A DNA stretch of 64,000 nucleotides from Annulohypoxylon bovei var. microspora (taxonomy: Eukaryota > Ascomycota > Sordariomycetes > Xylariales > Hypoxylaceae), in NCBI GenBank assembly GCA_022836615.1, contig MU405275.1, forward strand, positions 62,001 through 126,000, given 5' to 3'. The notes beneath the pieces are model-generated. The model had not been told where the DNA came from and did not search any database. It saw only the letters and a list, made by a program, of their open reading frames with translations. The translations under genes were made by a program, and so were the position numbers. Shown one piece after another: positions 45,401 to 57,393 of this stretch (within the stretch, counting starts at the first letter, position 1; each line of letters begins with the position of its first letter).

Positions 45401-47855
45401 ATGGAACCCGTTAGCAATGATCACACCGAGGCGATAGCTACCGAGCTAGAAAGACTCAAGGCGTTAGCATACGAGAAGGAGGCTGCCGAGAGAGAACTCG
45501 CAGATAGATACGCTCAGTTGGAGGAGAAACACATGGAGACTTTAGATATGGTCGAAGAACTCAAGACCGAAGTTGCGAAGGCGAAATACGCGGAACCACC
45601 ATCTCCAAGGTTGGCAACACCAGTGATACGCCGGAAGTCCAGTCAGAACGTTCTGGTTATTGACCGGGCACACCGCTCTTTCGCGACGCTCAGAAACATC
45701 GCAGCTGAAAACTTCGAGGAGCAACCTGACATAATGCAGAACTTCGATCTCAATCTTAACGCCGCTATGCACGAGTTACACGCTAGGTCAGAACGCATTC
45801 AGGAATTGGAGGCCGATGTAACGACCGCGAGAAGGGAAATGGAAACCAAGATGACCATTATCTCGGGCCTAACGCGTGAACGATCCAGCTTGAAGTCGAG
45901 CCCCATGGATATGTCTATGGTTGCCACACTGAAGGAACAGCTAGAGAGGAACGAATATCAACACCAGGGGATGAAAGAAGCACATATCGCCCGCGAAAAG
46001 GAGCTGATTGCCGAATTAGAAGCTTTGCGAACATCTATCCACGCAGCTGGTGAAGCCAAGTCAATGTCGGTAGTGCAAACCCAGGACCGGAGCGATCGAG
46101 ACGACGAGTTGCGTGCTGCTCAAGAAGAGAAGATTGCCCATCTTCAAACCGAACTTTCTAGTTGGGAAGGTAAACACCAAGCTGCTCTGGATGCCCTGCA
46201 GTCCGCCGAAGAACAGATGCAGAAGACCATCAGTGAATTTGAGGCAGAAATTGCATTTGTTAACGGGAAACTTAACGAGTCTCAAGTACACGCAAAGAGC
46301 GACGAGGAATCAAAGGACGTAGAAACCACACACCAACATCTTGTCACCGCACTCCGCAACGAGATCAATGATCTCAAGGCACTCATCAACGGCAATGCGA
46401 CCAAGGTTGCCGATTTAGAGCAAGCACATGCTCTAGCGAAGGAACAGCTCGAAGAGGCTTCTAAGGCGCGGGATATTGCATCTACCGAATCCCGCAGTTA
46501 CCAGGAACTCGTTAGTCAACTCGAAACCCAGATTGCGACGCACGAGAAAGCCCTTAAGTCGCACGAGGAGAGCCTAGCTCAGCTACACGACGACCATGCC
46601 AGGGAAATCAGCGCAATCAGCACTGGCTCCAGGGAAGAGTATGACGATCAAGTCAATTTACTCATGCTTGAGCACGCTGAGAACGTTAAACTGCTGGAAA
46701 GTGATGTTGCGGAAGCTCGTGAGGAGCTCACAAAGGTTGCCACCCAAGTGGCGTTTGCATTAGGTCTTGACGTTAGCATTGAGAAAATCAGTGGACGTAT
46801 TGAGGACTTAATCAGTGATCAAAAAGCTTTAGCCACCGAACAGCAGAGATCAGCTGAGCTTGAAGGGCATATTGTCGAGCTCTCGGCCATCAACAACACC
46901 ATCATGCGCGACCTTGAGGCCGTCAAGTCTTCGCTGAATGATATGCTTCGTTCTGACGGCGAGAGCTTGAAGAGCCCGTACCCCTCTGTTTCGGAACAGC
47001 TTTCAGCTGTCAAGAAGAGGATGGTCGATCTTGAGAACAAGAACAAGAAGCATTCTCGTCTGGTAGAAGAGCTGGAAGATCAGCTTCAGACCAACTACGA
47101 TCAGGCTCAGCTTACGAATAACCGATTGTCTACGCTCCAGACAGAACGTAACACTCAATTAGAGGAGGCTGTCACAGCTAGAATCAAGGCGCAAGCTGAA
47201 TTGGACACCCTTCGGGATGAGATGAGTGCCCTCCAGGTAAGAGCCCCGCCTTTCTATATCATATCACTTTTAACTAACTTTGGCTTAGGGTCGCGTCGAC
47301 GAGGTTACAAATGGCGATACGCCGAAGAGAGCCGGTTCAACGAGCTCGCAGGTCCGTAAGACGGCCTCTGTCGTCTCTTTGCCGTCTCCGCCCCCGGCTA
47401 TTCCTCTCCCCCCTCTACCACCTACTGGTACGACATCGCCAACCCAGGGCGTGCCAGCAACACCAACTGGCGGTCGGCCGACTAGTCACGACCTTGCCTT
47501 GGCCCAGATCCGAGAGGACCAGGAAGCTCGCATCCAAAGTATTGAGAGGCATCTTAAGGCCGAGAGGCAATTGACTGCTACCTTAGAAGAAGCCCTGACC
47601 GATCTCGAGAACCAGTCTAAGAAGAGCAAGGCCGACAGCGAAGCCTGGCGAAAGCGCGCCCAAGAGCTTGAGACTGAAATCAAGGAGCTTAAGGAGCGTC
47701 CCCAACAAGACAACCGGTGGCGCGACAGTCTTCACCAGATTGAGGAAGAGCGTAAGAAGCGCCAAGACGCCGAGAGGGCTAGAACCCATCTCGAGGAGCG
47801 CATGAACGCGATCAACAACAAGAAAAAGAAGAAGGGCAGTCTCAACTGCTTTTAG
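42444..47855 (+). CDS. Kinesin motor protein with long coiled-coil stalk (kinesin-4-like)
   Basis: Exons 42444-42609, 42685-43008, 43080-47236 and 47289-47855 (donors GTATGT, GTAAGC, GTAAGA; acceptors CAG, TAG, TAG) give 1,737 residues. A disordered Ser/Pro/Gly leader of ~52 residues precedes the N-terminal motor: VAVRVRP, P-loop GQSGAGKSYTMG (residues 139-150), NAKSSRSHAVF (switch I, 287-297), VDLAGSERLKNTGA (switch II, from 341) and YRDSRLTRLLQDSLGGNA. A Ser/Thr-rich insert of ~28 residues after PRAAMALFEKL (about 180-208) is unusual in loop L5/L6. Heptad-rich coiled coil covers much of 445-1700. The C-terminus is basic, NNKKKKKGSLNCF. The placement with kinesin-4-like or other fungal N-kinesins is an inference. 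It is an ATP-driven microtubule motor; the cargo is unknown. Confidence 0.88.
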
Positions 47856-49903
47856 TCGCGGAGTTGGTGTGATATACCTTTAGCAGCCCTTCTCTTATGT
47901 CTTGCTGTTATTATGGTGTACCTCCATCCCCCGTTGCCCCGTCATCTTGTTTTCTTGGGGTTCTGCCTTACCGCACTTTTCGAGTACGTGCAGCATATTT
48001 GGCAAGGAGTTTAAGGAGTCTCATAGCCCTTTTCTGCTTAGTATGTCGAACCTCTTCGTATCCCGAGATACCCGTGGTAGTTTTACTGGCAACAAAGCCA
48101 GAAACCACTTATCTCGCGGCCTTCTAAACCTTAATCATCCACCCCTATCTTCCACCGCAGACAGACACGAACGATCTGAATGGGATACGAGACGAATCGC
48201 AGCTAGGATGTGTTTATGGAATGATTTTGTGCAAGCAACGTCGCTTGTTGGAATTTTTTACATTCATGTTGTCATTTTCCCCCTCGCCGTCGTGGCACGC
48301 AAGGGGCCGGACGGAGAGCTTTAGCTAGGCGTAGCAGGCTTTTTGATACCTGAAAGATACCACTTGAGAAGTTTCTTTTCTCTTCTTTTTTTTCTTATGT
48401 TTCCTTGCCGTGTTTTTCCGGTCATGTCATCGGTGATTTGCCACGGGCGTTGGGAGATGATGACTAGCCTACGGCCGAATGCCATTTCGATGCTCTTGCT
48501 CATAGCTAAAGTTGACGACCTAGAAGCTAGGTATTTGAGGATGGGGACATACCTACCTACCTAGCTACCTATACATACCATTGTTCGTAGTACCCGACAG
48601 ATTAAGAAATTCCAGACGTCTCTCCGAGATACTTTTTACTTAAACAATCCGTCCAAATCGTTGTGGCTGTGTGGTTATGACCCTGTGCTGAGCTTTAAGT
48701 GATGATTTGTAACCTGGTTCGATGTCGTGAATGATCCGTTATCCTTAAATGAGGACCCGATTCTGTAATGGTACGTTCCGTAGACTGGTAAAGGAGCAGA
48801 ATGGCGTCAAAATAAACGGAGCATGTGCTAATGCCACTGTATTGGACTGTGTGCTGATCTATCCCATCATTACCTAATTAGCCTTAACCGCTATTCAAAA
48901 TACGTTTAAGTTACTTAGATAGGTACTCCAAGGGATAATTCAGACCACAGTGCAATATAGTAAGATTAGCACATGCCCGCACATGCTTCATTTATTTTGA
49001 CGCCATTCTAGGAGATGGCTGTGTCTGAAGTAATTTGACGGCTTAAATGAGGTCTTGTTTTCAAACGGGGATTGCTTGGTATCCGCTTAAGCATCCATTT
49101 TGAAGCCCGGCATCCACAAGACTGTATTGTCTACTATGTATTGGTGTGGTGGGGTTAAGCTCTACGTCTTTGTAGTAACGGTCTTAAGGCTGGACCCAGA
49201 GGGAAGGAAGCAGAAAAGCGTTCCAGGTACCGAGGGAGTGGCAAGATTCTAGAAAAGGAAGGACAGAGTGAGGCGAGATAATTGCGGGGAATGGATCCCC
49301 ACTAATGCGGGCCGGCTCCGGGAGTATCCGCCGGGACTATTCCTTCGGCAACACGGAAGGAAGACACGAACCAAGAGTGAGAACAAAATACATGTTAAAA
49401 TGTTTGGTTTTATTCTCTTAATCCACAAACTTAATTACCATAGTCTTCGTTCATCTCAACTTGATGGTCGGTAAGCGCAAGGCCAAGATATACGAGAAAT
49501 GCACTAGGCGTAAATTGCAATACACCGCTCTATTTCCCCATAGCAAGGGATGGGAAAGGGGGTGTTGGGAAATAGGTCTGTAGCCAAGCCACTTCAGTAC
49601 AAAACTCCGAGCCGCCCAAAGAATTTTCAGAGCAGCATAATTCACACAAAATCGACACCTTAATTTCATAGAGAAATTGGGGGGATAAGCGCATATTATT
49701 ATTCTACGCTAATATTGATCAATGTAAGTACTGAGAAGACAAGTTTGGAAGACAACCCATCACAACTGCGTCATTGCACCTCCTGCGGCCGCCCGCCTAC
49801 TCTGTGATTGCACCGGAAAGGGGTAGAGAAGGGCGAGGCGGCCTCTGTCCTGGTATTGTTGCTCTCATCCAGAAGCCCTCCGTCTTGATTTTCAGATCAC
49901 CAC
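47856..49903. other. Spacer between kinesin and hydrophobin
   Basis: About 2 kb. 3' region of the kinesin and 3' flank of the hydrophobin, which converge. The 140-codon frame at 47902-48324 (+) lacks recognisable text and lies in the expected kinesin 3' untranslated region. ACCTACCTACCTAG motif near 48550. Confidence 0.5.
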
Positions 49904-50317
49904 TTAGATGCCGAGGGGAGTCTGGCAGAGAACATCCTGTCCGAGCTGCGGATATTGTTAGTCTTTGCAGGAGATGTTGCCCGATTCAATGTTACTTACA
50001 ACAGGGAGGACACAGCAGCGAGCTCGCTGGCCACCGGTGGCGCAGATCGCCTCGAAGTCACCGGCGCTGGATGGGACCTTGGAAGCTAGAGCGTGATCAT
50101 GTTTAGCAAATGTTCGTCTGTAGCGTAGTAGATTTCAGGAAATCTTACGGGTTGCGCAGTCAAGGTCAGCAACACCGAGCACATCAGTGGCACAGCACTG
50201 GAGGCTGTTGTAGAGACCACTGCAAGCGTCGTAGTCACCACCTCCGTAGCCGCGCTTGGCCGGGTTGGCGAGGACGGCGGAAGCCAGGAAAGTGACGAGG
50301 AAGGTGGACAACTGCAT
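49904..50317 (-). CDS. Class II hydrophobin
   Basis: Three exons, 50317-50149, 50085-50000 and 49945-49904 (GTAAGA-TAG, GTAAGT-CAG), give 98 residues. A signal peptide (MQLSTFLVTFLASAVLA) precedes a KR site (NPAKRGYGGG). Eight cysteines at 32, 41, 42, 54, 71, 80, 81 and 92 give C-x8-CC-x11-C-x16-C-x8-CC-x10-C, the class II pattern. The text DLDCATPSKVPSSAGDFEAI then CATGGQRARCCVLPVLGQDV is close to known family members. Hydrophobins are secreted and self-assemble at air-water or wall surfaces of aerial hyphae and spores, or during attachment. Both introns sit at conserved class II positions. A TATA box and a normal-length leader lie upstream. Confidence 0.95.
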
Positions 50318-50461
50318 TTTGATGGTAGTTTTTGGACTTTAAGAACCTGGAAGCTCGGTGAATGTGCAAGAGGTGGATGTGAGGGTTGACTTTGGAAGAT
50401 TGGACTGGTTGTCTGTGATGATGAGGAAAAAAGTCTATACGAGAAGGGACGACAGCTGGGT

Positions 50462-50468
50462 TTTTATA
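50462..50468 (-). promoter_or_regulatory. TATA box of the hydrophobin gene
   Basis: TATAAAA on the minus strand about 145 nt before the ATG at 50317. Highly expressed fungal hydrophobin genes usually have a strong TATA at such a distance. The leader between them would be 100-115 nt. Confidence 0.55.
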
Positions 50469-52869
50469 CTCGAAGACAACCTTCCTCTGCTTCCTCCGGT
50501 CTGTCTTCTCCGTTCATGATCGGGGCATCTGATGGCCAAGGCTCTCCAACAAGGTCTTTTCGAGTTCTTGGTTGAGATTTGACAACACCAGGATGCAACG
50601 TCGGTCTGTGGGAATAGCTTCCCCATGCTCCCCCCCCATGTCGGGCCTGAGACTGTGCCAGGGACTGTGTCGAGGAGGTGAGAGCAACGCACCTATGGGG
50701 ACCATCTCTGAGAACCAGACAACGCTATAGCGGCATTCATTCGTTTTCGAAGGAGCTCAAGAGCTGAATGCAGGACACAAGGGTGGATAGAGATCGAGAG
50801 CCTGAAGGACCGGCTCCGTTTACTGAACAAAGGAATAGATCGACATAAGAACTTAGTTCGAAGAGTTGTTCCCAAGTAAGCTTCGACGGCTGGGGCCAAG
50901 CAGCCAATCAGACTCAAGTACGATGACAACGCGATGTTGCAATCGTCTGGTCTCAACTGTGGTTGTTTAATTTAATAGCCGTTATAAGTGACGTCGAAAG
51001 CTAGGTATTTTCTGTTCCATTCAGGCCGCTGCTTTGACATACGTAAGCCGGCCATGTCCTTCGACAACACAACTAGTAGACTATCTCTTAGTCACAGCAT
51101 TACCTACGCGTTTTCCCTTTGGTTCTAATACAATTGCCTATACGAGGGTCCGCTATGAGGGATGAACTAACGCACATAATAGGATATATCACGTTGAAGC
51201 TACGCGTACTTATTTCTCGAACTCATGTTAAGCCTCATGCTAACTACAAAGTGAAGCTTGTTGTGTATACTGTGAACCTCTTACGAAACTTACATCCCAA
51301 ATCTCAGGGGGAGGCTTGGCTGATTTATTATCACATAAAATTCTTCATGCAATCACCCTTATTAGTTTGTTGTACAAAGTATGTATGTGTGCCTGGCCGG
51401 CCAACCACTCAGGCAGCCAGCATGCGATCCCCGCAAAAGCCCAGCCCTGTTTTACGTATTATGAATTACCATTCCGTAATGACTGGACGCCTGTGATCAG
51501 CTCTCAGGCTTTAAATTGTTCGTGGCTTGAGCCTCAACGTCTGATTCGATGACTGCCGCCGCTAATCCTGTAATACCGAAATTGGAACGGTCACACTGCA
51601 TCCTGTTGGCGTCTCAACCTTGGCGGACGTTTACAGGTCGGTTAATAATAAGGTTCTCCACTGACAAAGATCTAGGTGGAATTAGCGAGATCCACGATCC
51701 TGTGCCTGAGCCAGATCTGACAGCGGCGTACTCAAATTCTAGACCGGGTCTATATCGACAATCACACCACCAGCATGGGCACCCAGCAAACGGACATTTT
51801 ATCTTCCTCGTAATAAGTAATTAGATTTTCACAAACAAACAAACAAAACTTGACGTTAATTTCACTAGATGAAGCTTACTATCTTCTAATAAAAATGTAC
51901 ATATATCAATATCATGTATCACAAATCATTTCCTACGATGCTTACTCTTTCAAGGGGTGTTTCCTTTCGGGGGCGCGGAGGGTTTCCGAGTCTCTTCGAG
52001 TGGGTCTCTTCCCGAGCAATATTTTCATCTGAAGTTCCGTTCTCGATTCTATTTAGTGCAGACTGTGTACCGTAAGCCATGCAGGCCATCCCTGTATTGC
52101 CAGTTATCATGCTTGCCACTGATCCAATTGAGGCCAGGCTGAACCAACTCACCAAACTCAGCTAAGAGACAAGGTTGCAGACTTGTTATGCAAGAGCGGT
52201 ATGTATGGGACGGGACGTTAGAACTATTCCGGGGAAGAACTCGAACGGTGTACCGGAATGCATGAATATGTCATCTTAAATACTGGCATATAACTCGGCT
52301 CTCGGAAGCCTTGGAAATTTTAAGACATCCCAACCACTGAGATTTCAAGCTGATGGCATATGACCTTACGTCTGTACATGTTCTCCTGCAAGCTACATTA
52401 ATTTGGAATACAAGGTTTACCCCGTGGCATTTCCTCTCTTCGATGACAACACACATAAACAACACTCGGCAACGCTCACCGGTCCAGCGGTAAAGCTCAG
52501 ATTCTGTAAGCTGGTAACCGTTGGGGCCGCGCGCGGAACCCATTATTGCCTCCGCTGAAATCCGCCACCTGCATGAGCTGCATTAGTTTCCCAGACTCTT
52601 CATAGATTCGGCAGCTGACTTTTGTCGAAGGCTGGCCAGCGCAGATCGTACGATAATATTAGCATAAGGCTATTCAATTCTTTTCTAGAACGACTAGTTT
52701 CTCTTGCGGGCGGTACATATGTCCCTACCTACACGAAAGCAGTATACGAATCTCGACTGCACAGATTCCCCACACCCTTCCCGTATTCATGGTTGAGCAT
52801 TCATTGGTTCTAGGAGACAAATCTCCCTTCGATGTTGATCTCTTTCCTCCAGCTGTCCACGTTCTGCGT
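50469..52869. other. Spacer without recognised gene
   Basis: Upstream of the hydrophobin and downstream of the transporter, about 2.4 kb. Small frames at 50693-50956 (-), 51119-51496 (+), 51549-51824 (+) and 52271-52543 (-) have no motif. The part next to the hydrophobin is its promoter. Confidence 0.5.
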
Positions 52870-55186
52870 CTAATGGGTGGTAACCTCCCTAATGCTGTGG
52901 AAATGCAACCTCGCCAGCCAAGTCTCTGACAGGTACCTCCTCAGCTTCTTACCCCAGACCATGAAGACCAGGAGGAAGAGATTATTGAGCAGCAGCACAC
53001 CTCCGAAAGCCCCGGAGATGACGACAGCGTAGCCGCTCTCCATCACCCACGCCAGCACCTTTAATCCGAGCCCGAAGCTGATGGCTTGCTTGCCGATGTT
53101 CATGGCGATGAGCATCTCGGACGTGTTAGCGTAGTAGGAGTCTACCGCATATGCAAGTGTGAACGAGAAGTAGAAGTACGCCGCCCAATAATTCATAGCT
53201 CCACCTATGAAGAAGCATATCCAATGCAGGCCCTTCTCCGCGGTAAGGCCGTACAGGATGATTCCAGCCGGACCAATCACCATCGCGGGCAGCATGACGC
53301 CCAGGCGCATCTCGGCTTCTCGAATTCCATTGTTGCGTTTCGTGAAGTACGCCGCCAGCCTGTCCGAGCTCGACGTAAAAGGGACGGCCAGCCCGTAGCC
53401 CACCACGGCGGCAAGGGCGAAAAGTCCAGAGTTGGTCCGCGTGAATGTTAGCAGATGCATATCGTAGTGATGCTACCGCAAGGGATGGACTTACCACTGC
53501 CCAATTATAGGGTGGCGACACGATCAAGATCGGGAACGTGTAAGACAAGGCCAATGCCGACAGACCAATCTACTGCCCGTTAGCGCCCTACTCAAGGAAC
53601 TAGACCTCGATACTACTTCAAAACCAAGTTCTGGCGGATGGGGAGGCCAAGAGGACAGGAAAATTTGGCGGTAACGTGACATACTATAAGTCTGTTAGTT
53701 AGCACCTAGGAAAGGGAGTAGGATATCGCGGGTGATCTAAAATAGAGGGATGTGTAATTTGGGGTCAAGATGCTTCACTAACCATTAATTCCAAATGTGG
53801 TAATCACCCACAGGGATTGCGGTACAACTACAGTCTCAGTCAGCCTCGACACAGACTAGAGAGATGGAATCCCCTAATGCTACGCACGGAAATAAGTGAA
53901 CGAGCGAATCATCGTCGTGAAGAAGGGAACGTCATTGTCGATTCTCCCCCATAGGCTTAGTTTCTGCACGAGACTTTTACGAGCAGGTACAATCATGGAG
54001 GCATGTTGAGATCCCTTCTCAATCTCAGCAATACCCTCCTTCTCGGTATCATCAGGTGGCGTTGAGGGGGCTGTAAAGGCCTTCCGGTTATAAGATGTCT
54101 CTTCGACGAAGCAGAAGGCTAGTATGAGGAGCGCCATGGCGAAGGCAAATTCCACGTAGAAGAACAGCCTCCAACCGTAACCGCCAGCCAGCATGTACCC
54201 AGCCGGAAGCGACCCAAAGGTTCCGAGGCATAAGCAGACTATTAGAAGTTAGACACAGATTGGGCAAAGACTGATCCCTCGCTTGCTATACCTGTATAGT
54301 ACCCGATCCTCTTTCCTCTTTCGTGCAGGAAAAAGATGTCATTGACTAGCTGAACTGGCAAGGCCTCGCAGACTAAAAATAAGAATTAGACATCATCCGT
54401 TGGAGGGCATTAGGCATGTCTCATGGCCGTGGCCTCGGCTAGCCCGATGCCAAAAGGGGAGTTGACTCAAATCTGCGTACCGCAAGAACCGAACCCGTGA
54501 ATTATCCTCGCAGCCAGAAGCCCATTATACGTCGTGCATCGGGACGCGCCTATTAAACCCGCAGCGAACTACCGCTCGTTAGAACTTCTACCTCGGAGCA
54601 TTAAATCCGGCGGTGTCTTACCGTGACGAGAGAGAACAGCATCACCGGTCGGCGACCATACTTCAAGTACAAGGGCACGAAAATGAGGGAGCCTTCCTCG
54701 CATTAGCACACACAAACTTCAATGCTAGCGCTTTCTCGGCTCTTGAGGTAGTGACACATACCAAAGCCAAACGCCAGATTAGGGTAAGAGACCAATTCGG
54801 AGGCCTTCGTCGGCGACACCCCGAACTCCTCGGACCAGAGATCGATGTAAGGCGAGGGGCCGATGAGGGAGGAGTTGGCCAGGAAAGAGTAGAACGAGCA
54901 GATGATCAGGATCATCGTCTTCTTGAAATTCGACCACTGCAGCGGGTCGTTGGGGTCCTCGGCCGGGACCGGGAACAGGGCTTGCCCGTACGCGACATCG
55001 TCGCCCTCTTTCGCTCACGTTAGTTCGGGGAGACGCGTTCTGACGATCGCGCCGCTGGCTCGGGGAGAGAGGCCTGTGGGGTGACGTACCGGCGGCTTTG
55101 AGATTGACGGTCCCGGGGATGTCTTCCTCATGCGCGTGACTGTGCAGCAGGTGGCCCTCGTTGTGGGCGGCGGCGTCTGACGCCAT
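52870..55186 (-). pseudogene. MFS transporter gene with two damaged exon junctions
   Basis: A drug:H+ antiporter-1-like MFS gene in about nine exons: 55186-55090, 55007-54762, 54692-54622, 54568-54481, 54372-54292, 54238-53888, 53827-53784, 53569-53495 and 53436-52870. Family text runs in order: AYGQALFPVPAEDPNDPLQW, TMILIICSFYSFLANSSL, LIFVPLYLKYGRRPVMLF, LLAARIIHGFGS, SLPAGYMLAGGYGWRLFFYV, LWVITTFGI, IGLSALALSYTFPILIVSPP, SGLFALAAVVGYGLAVPF and a long last exon. The first six junctions work. Between exons 7 and 8 the only GT donor is one base late (53783/53782), which shifts the frame. Exon 8 ends at a good GTAAGT, but the matching acceptor at 53438-53437 reads GG instead of AG. I therefore read a recently decayed transporter, unless unusual splicing repairs it. 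Substrate unknown. Confidence 0.7.
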
Positions 55187-57393
55187 TTCAATTCAGCTGT
55201 ACCGGGCGCCTGGGAAGCCAAGAGGGAAGGATGAGATATCGAAGATGTCAAAAAAAGAAACACACACAGGGGGCGATGCGGCTGATGTATGGACGGTGGT
55301 ATATGAATGTTACACGGCTTCCTGCCCTTTTGCCCTCTGCCCTTTGCTATTTGCTCGAGATTACGTCCTTCGCGAAAAACGCGATCACATCTCACATATG
55401 TCCAAGGTCGCAAAAACCCCCAGCCAAGGCCGCGGAGGGTTCTCGACCGCCCCCGTCCTAAAATCGCGGGGAAATGGTTGACATCTGGGGTGGTATTCCT
55501 TGCCGTAATAGGAATGAGCACTGCATCCTAGCATGCGGAGTGATGCTATTAGTAGAGCCGAAGTCCTGCAGCCGAGGACTATCGTTATTTTACCCCATTC
55601 CCCAAGCGGTGGTCTTTTTTTGAAACTTGGTTTTAGTGCTTTAAGGCTGATTAATAACACGTGTTTTCCGTATTGGGCCCCCCGTCTTCTGTTCACGTTG
55701 ATTGCTAGAGGCGAATTATCGAATGCCTAAGCATAGGTAGGTTGGTATCTAGTGTAGTAGAACAGGGAGTTGTATCAGTCAGGTGACTGATCATTGTGAT
55801 CCCCTTGTTATACTAGCCACTGAATAACCAATAGTATCGTTACGTTCGCGAGTTTACAGCTTCGTGAGCCGATTCAATGCCTTGTTATACAAGATAATTG
55901 CCGTGCTTCTTCTTGACCTCCGCACAGATAGTTTACTAATAATGACATAGTTACTCTCGCTGCATGATGTCTCTATTTACTACCCTACGTCCTTACGTGA
56001 TACTTACCAGACTGCCGGTACCTACTTTAGCGTCCAAATCTCGAACATATGGGACAACCAATTCGATAAGCTACCTACCTATCTTTGCTATAAAGGTATG
56101 TGGTTACATCTTTTCCATACGAAATTCCTACCCTATGACGCCACTATGTCTTTTGAATGGGCATTAGAAGTAAGTAGGTACTCGGAACAAGCTTAAGTAG
56201 GTAGTTACACTGAAGAAAATAGCCAATAGAAAGTAGTCATTTAGAAGAAACTCACTGACTAATATCACGTGGATTATTATGAATTTCGATGTCTGGTAAT
56301 CTCATTGGTCGTTCTCCTAGGAATATACTAGGTAAGTATTCACATGAAAGCTGTCCTGGATAGATAGTGGAGCACCGGGCCCTTTTGTATGTCCGAATAT
56401 ATATGCCGTAGGAATAATTTCACGCTAAATCAACATAAAATGATATGTATGGGATCCCGAAAAGCCGTAAACTGGGGTATAGCACTAACAGTTATCTTGG
56501 TAGACTATGAAATGCTTAGCTCATATAGCGTCTGTGGGCATAGGTAGTATGACCTCCCGGCAGATAACATTCTATTATAGAAATGTAGGTAGTATGGGGT
56601 AGCGAATATTCTATACAACAATAGTTCACATGATGTTAAAAAGGAGAAGGGAAGATGGACTAGTTACCAATAAGTAGATGAAACGGTGGAAGTTTAAATT
56701 GTAAGTATTTCGAAAAGCTATGTTATAAAGAGAAAATAAGGAAATAATTTACTTGGTGAACTACAGAGTACCTAGGTTAGATGGTATTAATTTGATTGTA
56801 AATTATGAGTTGGCAAGTTATATTTAAAGGAACTTATATGTAAGTAACAAGAATATAAATATGGCTTGCATGATAATTTAACCAAGCGTGAATATAGGTA
56901 GCTCAAAGCATCTCGAAGAAACCTAGCTGTCTGACTACTCTGCGAGAATCTGGCCTATATCTGAAAACATTGAGTTAAACCAATGTCTCCTAATTACGTA
57001 GTAGCAAAATCCACAAAACTAATTTCTTCTGTGATGCACGTTCTTTTGACGATAGATAGTATCGTCACTAAATCACGATCACCTCGAAACTACCACTCAC
57101 CATAAAAAAAAACCGGGAACAAGTTTACTACAGCTTCTTCAACTATTCATTATTTTAATATCATTTTGGGTGTTTAGCGAAATAGGTACCATTGAACCTG
57201 CAAACAGGGCGCAAAAGAACGCCCTCGAGCGCCACGGCCAAAAAAAAAGGGGTCTGAGCCCAGCTAAATAACAAACACACTTCTGAAACCGTACACAATA
57301 TACACAGTCCGATCAAGCCAACACCGGGCGTAGGAGTCCCATGGCTCCCATATCGAACCGTTCCTTAATTCCGAAACCTAGGTAGGCAAGTAA
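55187..57393. other. AT-rich spacer without recognised gene
   Basis: About 2.2 kb upstream of the transporter and downstream of the JmjC gene. Small frames (55385-55696 (-), 55964-56167 (+)) have no motif. Several AGGTAGGT motifs lie near 55735, 56075, 56195 and 56585. Confidence 0.5.

Noticed and set aside
47820..47855. CAAX prenylation box at the kinesin C-terminus
   Set aside because: The cysteine is second from the end (SLNCF), not fourth from the end as CAAX requires.
47902..48324. 140-codon plus-strand frame after the kinesin
   Set aside because: Lies in the expected 3' untranslated region and shows no recognisable text.
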